A stretch of DNA of 64,000 nucleotides from Taudactylus pleione (taxonomy: Eukaryota; Chordata; Amphibia; Anura; Myobatrachidae), in assembly GCA_031769625.1 (NCBI GenBank), contig JAUIMM010000200.1:55946001-56010000 (forward strand). Reading direction: 5' to 3'. A model generated the notes under the pieces. It searched no databases. It was not told where the DNA came from and saw nothing but the letters and a program-made list of their open reading frames with translations. The position numbers and the translations under genes are program-made. Of this stretch, positions 55,914 to 64,000 are shown in pieces (the stretch's first letter is position 1; each line of letters starts with the position of its first letter).

Positions 55914-57527
55914 TAGAGATGAGCGGTTCGGATTCTGTGGAATCCGAACCGCTCCGAACATTGGGGATCCGAGTCCACCCGAACCCTGTTCTGGTGTTCA
56001 CCGCCTGACTCGGATCCCCGTTCGGGGCCGAACGGCGGCCGCCTGATGTCGGATTCTCGCTAGAGAATCCGACATCAGGTCTCCTCGCGTGTAGGGCAGA
56101 GCGCAGTGATAGCGCTCTGCCCTACACAGACACAGACACACAGCCGCCAGCGGCAGCTGTGTGTTTGTTACAGCAGCCAATGAGAGTCACACAGACTCTC
56201 ATTGGCTGCTGCACGGACGGAGCCGGCTGGAGCTCACACATGAGCTCCGTCTTCCGGCTCCCTCCTCAGCGTGTGACAGAGCGGACGGCGCGGGAGCAGG
56301 GATACAGGTACGTTTTTATTTATTATTTTTTTATTTGTGCAAGGGCCGGGGGCACTACTGGGGGGGGTCTGCACTACTGGGGGGGTCTGCTACTGGGGGG
56401 GCCATACTACAGAGGGGCCTGCTACTGGGGGGGGGGCTATACTACTGGGGGGGGGTCTGCTACTGGGGGGACCATACTACTGAGGGGCCTGCTACTGGGG
56501 GGGGCATACTACTGGGGGGGCTTACTACTACTGGGGGGGGGCCTGCTACTGAGGCAGCCTACTACAGGGGGGCCATACTACAGGGGGGGCATACTACAGG
56601 GGGGGCTACTACTGGGGCAGCCTACTACTGGGGGGGCCTGCTACTGGGGCAGCCTACTACTGGGGGGGCCATACTACTGGGGGGCATACTACTGGGTGGC
56701 ATGCTAATGGGGGGCATACTACTGGGGGGGCCTGCTAATGGGGGGCATACTACTGGGTGGCATGCTAATGGGGGGCATACTACTGGGGGGTCTGCTAATG
56801 GGGGGCATACTACTGGGGGGCATTCTACTGGGGGCACTGCATAGTGGACCCTACTACTAAGGGGACTGCATAGGGGGCACCACTGCTGGGTGACATTGTG
56901 TAAGGGACACCGCTACTGTGGGCATTGTGTAAAAGTGTCACTACTGTGGGCATTGTGTAAAAGGGGCACTACTGTGTGTCGTAACATAAATAAGAGACAC
57001 TACTTTATGGTGTAATGTGAATCAGGCCCTATGTGCGGTGTAATGCGAATAAGATTGTGCACTGTGACTCCTAGGGCCGTAGCCCACTTTGTAAACAAGT
57101 ACTGTGACTGCTGGCCGTACCCCACTGGGTGGGTGCACTACTTTTCATTTCTGCCACTGCTGTGTGGCAATGTGTCATAGATGTGCTTTATACTGTGGTG
57201 TCTGTGTCGTTGTGCCGCTGCTTTGTCGCTTAGTAACCAGTCAGCTCACTGCAACCTTTGGCCAATAATGTTGAAAACAATATTATAAGCTGTGATATGG
57301 TCTAAATTGACTGGAAATTAATGTTATTGAGGTTAATAATACTCTAGGAAGAAAAAAAAGACCAATTTATGTGATTTTAGCTTGTTTTGTCAATTTTTGT
57401 AAAAAAATCCAAATCCAAATCCAAAGCCAGTCACCGCAGTTTGGCAAATCCAAATCCAAATCCAAAGCCGGACGACGAATTAGAACCAAATCCAAATCCG
57501 GCAAAAATGGTCCGGCGCACATCCCTA
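55914..57527 (+). mobile_element. Element D: non-autonomous hAT, 1614 bp, TSD TACACAAT
   Basis: The left end TAGAGATGAGCGG and inverted right end TAGGGATGTGCGCCGG are flanked by perfect TACACAAT at 55906-55913 and 57528-57535. The 3' part (57230-57420) aligns with the 3' regions of copies A and B (GACTGGAAATTA, TTATTGAGGTTAATAAT, GTGATTTTAGCT), so it belongs to the same family. It has no transposase. The 5' part is a chain of perfect hairpins: 55922-55935/55940-55953 (14 bp), 56042-56058/56063-56079 (17 bp), 56089-56104/56112-56127 (16 bp) and 56171-56187/56195-56211 (17 bp). A G-rich minisatellite follows. Confidence 0.95.
56345..56850. repeat. G-rich minisatellite inside element D
   Basis: Irregular tandem copies of roughly TACTACTGGGGGG with C, CC or CA spacers, 13-19 bp per unit. 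Many runs of five to nine G lie on the plus strand, so G-quadruplex formation is plausible. Open frames across it are by-products of the repeat. Confidence 0.93.
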
Positions 57528-57539
57528 TACACAATGCAT

Positions 57540-58005
57540 AGCATTGCAGCACAAGGCCAAGAGAATGCAGCTACAGTAAGTACAAAACGTAATTGGAGGA
57601 TGTGAAAAGTGTCACAGATTCACTAGGAATTCCCCTGTGTATATGTGTATTTACCAGTCAGGTTTATTGTCACATGCAGGATACTGTGTGTGCAAGTAAA
57701 TTAGTATTAGCAGGCTGATGAGACAGGTTAACTGAATCAGGAATAATGACCAGGAATGCACTGGTGAATACAGGTAAATAGGAATGCAAATAATGATATT
57801 ACCCAGAAGTGCACTGTTAAATGCAGGTAAATAGGAATGCGATAATTATATAGAACTTCAATGCTGTAGAGGAATGCTGTGGAGGTATACGGGATAACAC
57901 TGGGATGTGGATGCAGAGAGGAAAAGCCTAGCAGGAATTCAGGAAAGCACTAGTTTCCTTATTAATGGATAGGCTGCATTTTCATTACTATTAGTTCAGT
58001 CCACA
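57540..58005. other. Gene-free stretch with a short tandem duplication
   Basis: Two diverged copies of a block of about 60 bp containing CAGGTAAATAGGAATGC occur near 57740-57850. Nothing else is recognised. Confidence 0.5.
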
Positions 58006-58008
58006 CAT

Positions 58009-58698
58009 GGGGTATATTTATTAAACTGTGGGTTTTTAGAAGTGGAGTTGTTGCCCCTAGCAACCAATAAGATTTTACTTATCATTTATCTAGCACCTTC
58101 TAGCAGATAATAGCTATAATCGGATTGGTTGCTATGGGCAACAACTCCACATCTACAAACCCGCACTTAGGGCCTCATTCAGACCCACTCGCAAGCGGCT
58201 GTCCGCTCGCAAGTGGGTCGATGGTGTGCACTGCGCATGCGCACGACGGAGGGAGCTCCGTCGTGCGCATGCGCCAGACGCGACGAGCGAAGGACTTTCC
58301 TTCGCTCGTTGTGTCTGATCAAAGGGGGCGTGCTGTCAATGTTGATTGCCAGACGGAGGCGTTCCCAAGGGAACGCTTACCGTCAGAAGCCGGCCCCACT
58401 GACATCACTAGTGATGTCAGTGGGAGTGATTTTGGCTCTGATAGAGCCAAAATCACTCCAGGGCTTGTGGTCGAAAAACCCGACCACAGGCTTCTGGTCG
58501 CACTGGCGATGGTCGCGATGGTCAAGACCATCGCGACCATCATCCTGCACGCTCGTATGTGCTGTGGGTGATGACCCACAGCTATACGAGCGTCCAGGAG
58601 GACGCTCCATTTTTATGGAGGACGGCCCTCATTCAGAGCGAGCGCTCTGCTCAGACCGTCCGGCTCTGAATGAGGGCCTTAGTTAGTAAATATACCCC
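58009..58698. mobile_element. Palindromic MITE (copy 3) split by a hairpin-chain MITE
   Basis: GGGGTATATTTATTAAAC at the left is inverted at 58683-58698. The right arm is interrupted at 58170-58678, immediately after CCCGCACTTA. Confidence 0.92.
58170..58678. mobile_element. Hairpin-chain MITE, complete (copy 2), TSD TTA
   Basis: The ends GGGCCTCATTCAGA and, inverted, GGCCCTCATTCAGA are flanked by TTA at 58167-58169 and 58679-58681, which fits PIF/Harbinger-type mobilisation. The interior is almost entirely consecutive hairpins. They include 58233-58251/58256-58274 (19 bp, perfect), 58283-58294/58298-58309 (12 bp), a 30-bp perfect palindrome at 58395-58424, 58425-58439/58443-58457 (15 bp) and 58509-58523/58526-58540 (15 bp). 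A nearly perfect 20-bp stem spans about 58550-58592. Confidence 0.93.
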
Positions 58699-58699
58699 C

Positions 58700-58960
58700 A
58701 GGAGTCCTAGGCACAGATCCACCAAGGTAGGAAGGTTGGCAGAGGTTAAGTAGCTGACACCAAGATACTGACATGGTGATTCCAACACAATGATCTTGCC
58801 AGGAAAGCACTGTGGAGCAGTCTTAAATCAAGCACACCGGTGCAGCCCATGCTGCTGAGTCAGCCAATTTTGCACCTCTAGGGTTTTACAATTTGGTGCA
58901 AGGTTTTTATTTTTTCTTTGGGCGCCTCCAAAGAAGGTCCAATTTTTCCTAAAATACATG
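58700..58960. other. No recognisable feature
   Basis: Short stretch between the MITE and the 3' end of the L1 remnant. Confidence 0.5.
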
Positions 58961-58962
58961 GT

Positions 58963-60235
58963 TTTTTTTTGTTAAATCGATTTTATTAGAATTTTGGAAT
59001 AGCTGATACAAGTAGGTGAAAGGTTAGGTTCAATGAACACATCAGGTAAAAGAGCAAACATGGTCATAACATTGTTATTACGAACTTGTCAATTTGGCAT
59101 TATAGTACCTGAAATCATGTTAACCACAATATCAATTAAGTGAGGAAATAAAACAACTATTAATAAGCTAACAGTAATAAGCTAACAGTAATTAAAGGCT
59201 GAACCATTAGAATTTATGATCCAGGTGACAAGATTTCAAGAAATATAAAATCATAAAGGGAGGGAGGGGAGAAATTATGGCAAATAGCATGGGTCTGGCC
59301 CTACTCAAAGGGTATATTCACTATTAAAACAACTAAATGGCTAAATTTATAATGGCATCCACGGGAGATCACATACCAGGATGGTGATCTGACTCCGCTA
59401 GAAGCTTTCGGCATAGAACCAGTCAGTGTTTTTGAAAAGTTTAAAGATTTTGATTTGTGTGTCAGACTCCATAGAGTCTATATAAACTCCCCATTTTTTG
59501 TAAAAGCGGAGAATACCTCTTTCGATGTCAGGAAGAGTGGATCTTCTTTCCAAGTAAAGTAAGTGAATGTATGTAATTTTTGTTTGACTTCAGATAGGGA
59601 AGGGGATGAACAGGTAGTCTAATGCAGCAAAATTACTTTTTTCAAGATAGTACTTAAGATTGTGAGAAATGGGATTACAGATTTTCTGAGTGCACCTACT
59701 GTAGGTCCAAGTTTCTGAAATTTGCCAACAAAACAAGCTAAGGGATCAAGTGGGAGGGAAATAGCGAGAATGGTTTGTGCATAATTGAGGATTTTATTCC
59801 AAAAACGTCAGATCTTTCCACATGACCAGAAACAGTGAAATAGTGTCGCTTTCGAATGGTGACACTTAGGACAGAGACCCTGGTCAGAAGGGACTACATG
59901 TCTGTGTTGAGCCAGCAAACTTTATGACCTCTGCAGGGTGCAAGCGTGTACTTCTTGGAGGTAGGCTGAACCTAAAACTTTCAAGGTTGAGTCATAATAA
60001 TCCAACAGAAGATTGGAAGTGGTTATTTCTGGGATACCTCTGCCACATTAGGGTCAATCTCCCCCAAGATTGAGTGGTTGAAGGTTTAACTATTTTAGAG
60101 TATATAAAATTAGTTTTGTATTGAAAACGTTTGCATAAGCGTAGAGTGGTTGTGAGTGGGTCTGGGGTTGAAGAAGGGTTGATAACACTGTACAACAAAT
60201 TAATACTTTTAATTTGTTTCCTTTCTAAAAATAGT
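58963..60235 (-). pseudogene. L1-type retrotransposon, ORF2 C-terminus and 3' end
   Basis: On the minus strand, around 59900-59640, the frame reads GLCPKCHHSKATLFHCFWSC followed by RFWNKILNYAQTILAI. This is the CxxC...H...C motif and following helix typical of the L1 ORF2 C-terminus. Upstream, 60198-59992 continues the same protein. The 3' region ends in a short T-run on the plus strand (58963-58971), i.e. a poly(A) tail on the element. Stops and frameshifts are present. Confidence 0.8.
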
Positions 60236-60499
60236 CATACATTACTAATTTGAGGTAAAAAAAACTAAGATGATTTCAGAATGTTTTTACTAGCTCTATT
60301 TTTTGAGCTACACTACTTGCACTATACTGTATTGTACATTAGTATTATAGTCATAGTGAGAAGCTATTTTAAAATAATCTATTTTCTTGGTAGAAAATAA
60401 ATAACAGTTGTTTTAATTCAATCAATCACAAATTAGAACACAAAACGAAACAAACATACAGCATACGAAACAAACATACAGCATACGAAAGTACTATCT

Positions 60500-61035
60500 A
60501 ATATAGTGGCCTGTTCATGGGAGTACTTTCTCTTTGCTTGTCATTTGTACTCCTCTTCTGGGGCATCTCTTGTCACTGTCCAACAGTAGTGATTCACCTA
60601 CCCTGATATCTTTGTTCCATTGCTGAAATGTCTTGGTGGAATCGCTCACTATGCTTGTCACTCAGTGCACCACAGTTATCTTGTTTGGGTAATCCCTTGA
60701 ATCGCATATATTTGAATAGGGGAGGGGACAAATAACTGATTCATTTAACTGGGTCATTAAGCCCCGCCCCCCCTGCACAGAATGCAGATTGCTGGTAAGT
60801 TCTCTCCATTCTGCCCACTTCACTAGGAATACCCCTACATCATCATAAATGGGCTTTATCTCGGAACTCAGAGCTAACTGAGAGTTTTAAATGCCATATT
60901 CATTCTTTGCATGCTGAAATCAATTAGAAGTAACTATTTTCACTTCGGAAACATTTTCATTGTTGTGCAGTGTAACAGGTGGTAATGAGGGGATATAGGG
61001 ATGGATTTGTAGGAACATAATAAAGTGATGTTAGG
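60500..61035 (-). pseudogene. Second ERFHQDI-family pseudogene, lodged in the L1 remnant
   Basis: On the minus strand, 60690-60600 reads LSDKHSERFHQDISAMEQRY followed by QGR, then after a frame change RDAPEEEYK near 60560. This is the C-terminal signature of the family also found at 40905-41948. Further upstream (to about 61035) is non-coding debris including a GCCCCGCCCCCCC block. L1 ORF2 sequence resumes on both sides (60235 and 61040), so this DNA entered the L1 later. Confidence 0.72.
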
Positions 61036-61039
61036 GCAG

Positions 61040-62400
61040 GTAAAATTTTTCTCGCAGAGTGGAAAATCATTCTATTTTGCCTACTGGATCAAACACTTCA
61101 GAGGCAATATTGAGTCCTTTATTTCTCCATGTAAGGAAGTGAGCATTAAAGAGTGAGGGAGTAAAGGAAGGGTTTCCCCAAATAGGAGAGTATGGGGATT
61201 CAGAAGGGCTTCTTTTTATTTTTTTGTTGAGTGAAATCCACGATTGGTAAGTGTTGTGAAATATGATATGGTTAAGAATTTGTAAAGGAATAGCTGCGGG
61301 TTTAGAGTGAAGAAGAGCGCTGGGAGAAAATGGAGCAAATAGTGCTTTATCAAGAAGGTGATCTGTGTAAGACGAGTTATCTAGAAGCCAGTCAGCAATG
61401 TATCTGAGAAAAATGGATAAAGAATAAACAGAGAAGTCTGGAACCCCAAGGAAACCCATTTTGCTGGTAGTTTGTATTCTGGCTAATGCTATTTTTTTTT
61501 TTTTTACTGCCATCTAAAGCGAGTCATGATTTTCTTGATACATTTAAGATCATTTGTGTTTAGGCTGATGGGGAGCATTTGCATGAGATAGAAAATCTTT
61601 GTAAATATGACACTCTTGAGTACAGTAATGAGACCCATTAGTGAGAGGGGGAGAAGTTTCCAGTTGTCCAACATAGTAGAAATTCTGGAGATAATAGGAG
61701 TAAAGTTTAGGTCATACAATTTAGAGAGGCTGGGGAAAATGCTAATCTCTGAAAAAGTTATCTTCAAAGTATTTATATGAAAGGAAGATGTGGCTGGGAT
61801 TAAAAGGAGTTGAGGTTGGGGGGCTCCCAGAGGCATCAATTCGGACTTGGAGATGTTGACCAGAGCTATTTCTAGTGGCTCTAGTGCAATAGCAAAGAGG
61901 GGGGATAAGGGGCAACCCTGTCTGGTGCCTTTTTGAATAGTGAAATGGGGGGGAGAGGTAGTCGTTACATGAAACCTGGGTTTTAGGATGGGAGTAGAGT
62001 AGTTTTATCATATCAATGTTAGGGTCTGGAAAGCCAAATCTCCATAAGGTCAAAGGCTCTTTCTGCATCTAGGGAAAAGATTAGCCTGTGGTGAAAGTCA
62101 ATGGGAGGAGATGAAGTAGAAATATCCGTAATGACCCTTCTGACATTGACTACTGAGTGGCGTCCCCATATAAAACCAGTTTAGTCGGCATGGATGATGT
62201 GGAGCAAAATTAGCTTTAGATGGTCTGATAGGATCTTTGCTAAAAATTTATAATAAAGATTTAATAGAGAAATGGGTCGGTAAGACCCTGGATAAGATGG
62301 ATAACCTGGATAACCTTTCCGGGTTTCGGTAGCAATTTCAAGATAGCCTAATTAAAGTGAGCAGGAAGGGAATCTGCAGAGATTATTGAGATTATGGAGT
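61040..62400 (-). pseudogene. L1-type ORF2 reverse transcriptase and downstream region
   Basis: Around 62300-62040 the minus strand reads RPISLLNLYYKFLAKILSDH, then TGFIWGRHSVVNVRRVI and LIFSLDAERAFD. These are the early blocks of an L1 reverse transcriptase. RQGCPLSPLFAIALEPLE follows near 61915-61865. The next block resembles ISKSELMPLG, and the catalytic YxDD block expected between is missing, so an internal deletion is likely. 61839-61067 carries the post-RT region (NWKLLPLSLMG, GFLGVPDFSVYSLS) down to FSTLREKFYLP. Confidence 0.85.
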
Positions 62401-63000
62401 TAATACCTTGTAGGGAGAAGAGCTTTCTACCTCAGCTGCTGCTTTTTTCGAGGCTGGGGAGGACGCTTCCAACTCGGAGTCAGACGCTATATTGGCTGCA
62501 GCATGGAACTGGACTGGGGTCTATTGAGGCTTGGGCAGCCTTGTATAGTGAGCTTCTGGGGTGAGGTGCGGGAGCCCTGAGAAGGAGCTGCCTCACTCCA
62601 TAAACCCGGAAGCGGAAGTCCTAAAATACATATTTTAAGGACAAATTGTTGGCTGGAAGGGGTTGTCGCCAGCCTGTGTTTCTGGAAATGGGGTGTTTAA
62701 CTCCCATTTTCAGGGAGTGCCGAGGCCAAGGTCTGCATCACGATACATATTTCCTGGCCTCACAAGCGCCAGGAGGCAGCCAGTCTGAGTAAGCTTTGGC
62801 TACAAACATTGCAACTGGTGGTCGTTATTTTGATCTGATGCTGTATCTTTGGACACTGCACTCGGATCTGCGGTGCCAGCTCAAGGCATCTTTCCAAGGC
62901 TTAGTACATATCCTCCATTGACTGTTTTCACATTGTCCCTGCAACACCTGCTACACTGTCTTACACCCACACATGTTTCTTGCTTGTTTAGCATGCAAAA
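62401..63000. other. Unassigned sequence next to L1 fragments
   Basis: More GC-rich than its surroundings, with CCCGGAAGCGGAAGT near 62605. It might be an L1 5' region or an unrelated repeat; no coding similarity is recognised. Confidence 0.35.
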
Positions 63001-63607
63001 ATATTGATATATAGCGGTATGAAAGAGATCAGAATATTTGGAAGGGGCAGAAGGGGGGTAGAAGAAGGGAGGATAGAGTATATAAAGATGAGGGGGAAGC
63101 AGGGAGGCGTTAGTAAGGGAAAGGTGTGGAGAGGGGAGGAAGACTGTTGGCAAGTGTCCAGTGACTTTGTGTGGAATGTTCTAAATGGTAAGTGTGCCAA
63201 ATTAAGTTGTGTAGAGCAAAAGAGGAGTAGGAGGGCATACTTTCTTCCAGTAAGCCTCGATGGCACAGTTAGCTGCGTTAAGGATGTGTTGAATAAGTTT
63301 TTGAGTATTTCTATTTCCCAGATTCTGACACAAATATAGGATTTAGCAACAAGTTCTTAAAATTTAGCCCACTCCTCCAGCTCCAGAGTCTTTCCAAGGT
63401 CCCTCTCCTAGGCCATCTCGTGAGGTTCTTTGGGTGGTGGCTATGGGTGATCAGAAGACCATAGAGAGCAGATGAGACATTTTGAGTCAGATCAGAGGAG
63501 AGAAAAAATGTTTCTAAGGGGATAGGTTGGACAGGACTGGGAGCCAAAAGCAATGTATAGGGGTGACAGATATGGAGATATTGATGGAAGCATTTGGTAG
63601 GTAAACT
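63000..63607 (-). pseudogene. Separate L1 ORF2 C-terminal fragment
   Basis: From 63607 the minus strand reads KISLPTKCFHQYLHICHPYT and then LTRWPRRGTLERLWSW near 63420-63370. This is the region that follows the REKFYLP block of L1 ORF2 and is missing from the first copy, where the ERFHQDI DNA is inserted. The remainder to about 63000 has decayed into mixed frames. Confidence 0.6.
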
Positions 63608-63614
63608 AATTTTT

Positions 63615-63856
63615 GCACCCCCATGCAACGGTATACAAACGGACAGACATGCCTGTGTTTCTCCCACCACTCCCCCATCATCACCGCCAAACGCTGATGT
63701 CCGGTCACTCACTCTGCAATGGCTTTCTATCTGCGTGCGTGATCACAGTGCGTTCGCAATGCTGTTACTGTGCACTGCATATGCATGTGCAGTACACACC
63801 ATCGGCCGACCTGCGTACACAGTTGCAATTGCGATCCATGCTGAATCAGGCCCTCA
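63615..63856. repeat. MITE fragment with TGAATCAGGCCC end (third copy)
   Basis: Ends GCGATCCATGCTGAATCAGG at about 63854, matching 31810-31830, and contains GCACTGCATATGCATGTGC. The left part is not resolved. The last 140 bp of the window show nothing recognisable. Confidence 0.5.
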
Positions 63857-64000
63857 GTTCTCAATATGCCATAACCAGCAAAACCATAATCCAAGACACA
63901 TACCGGAGAATATTGTAATATTACAGTATGTTGTTTTCAGCCACTCTGAAACAGGTCTGTACAATTGGATGTTGCCTTTTCCAGTATTTTTATAAGATTT

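Noticed and set aside
56159..56844. Gly/Tyr-rich open frames of 182 and 227 codons
   Set aside because: By-products of the G-rich minisatellite in element D; both overlap in different frames and end with the repeat.

Overview
The window looks like vertebrate nuclear DNA from a large, transposon-rich genome. It has no operons, is AT-rich, and contains Tc1/mariner, hAT and L1 debris, (AT)n and (TAA)n microsatellites, and many inverted-repeat elements. The repeat spectrum (palindromic MITEs ending in GGGGTATATTTACTAAAG, an L2/CR1-like 3' tail ending in (TAA)n, long-TIR Tc1 elements) fits an anuran amphibian best. That assignment is inference; no species marker is present. I found no host-gene exon, tRNA, rRNA or CRISPR array. 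Every recognisable protein-coding stretch is transposon-derived and most are broken.

The main content is one extended family of BED-finger hAT transposons, seen at five places. Copy A (923-6354, minus) and copy B (41949-47390, plus, 8-bp TSD CTGTATAG) are near-full-length relatives in opposite orientation. Copy C (26530-31114, minus, TSD GTAATTAT) is a distant relative that lost its catalytic core and carries two BED modules. Element D (55914-57527, TSD TACACAAT) is a small non-autonomous relative. A lone terminus lies at 54554. A, B, C and D share a TAG(A/G)G(A/G)TG terminus and a hairpin just inside the 5' end whose stem sequence differs between copies while its pairing is kept. A, B and C also have a tandem monomer array directly upstream of the transposase start.

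Layout: 1-900 unrecognised; 923-6354 hAT A; 6.4-13.1 kb MITEs and unique DNA; 13.2-14.7 kb a 26-bp minisatellite inside a nested repeat; 15.86-17.46 kb a broken Tc1 element with TA target duplication; 17.8-26.5 kb a series of MITEs; 26.5-31.1 kb hAT C, itself invaded by an L1 tail and a large foldback; 31.1-37.5 kb sparse; 37.6-39.2 kb a second Tc1 remnant holding a hAT MITE, followed by an L2/CR1-like 3' end; 40.9-47.8 kb a pseudogene of a repeat-associated ERFHQDI protein family invaded by a MITE, with hAT B inserted at its end; 48.9-52.3 kb a purine-rich 51-bp satellite; 52.7-53.2 kb a foldback; 54.2-58.7 kb MITEs and hAT D; 59.0-63.6 kb minus-strand L1 ORF2 remnants interrupted by a second ERFHQDI pseudogene.

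Nothing here works as a pathway. The value is structural: a clear stratigraphy of nested insertions, several insertions with exact target-site duplications, and MITEs built as chains of consecutive perfect hairpins.
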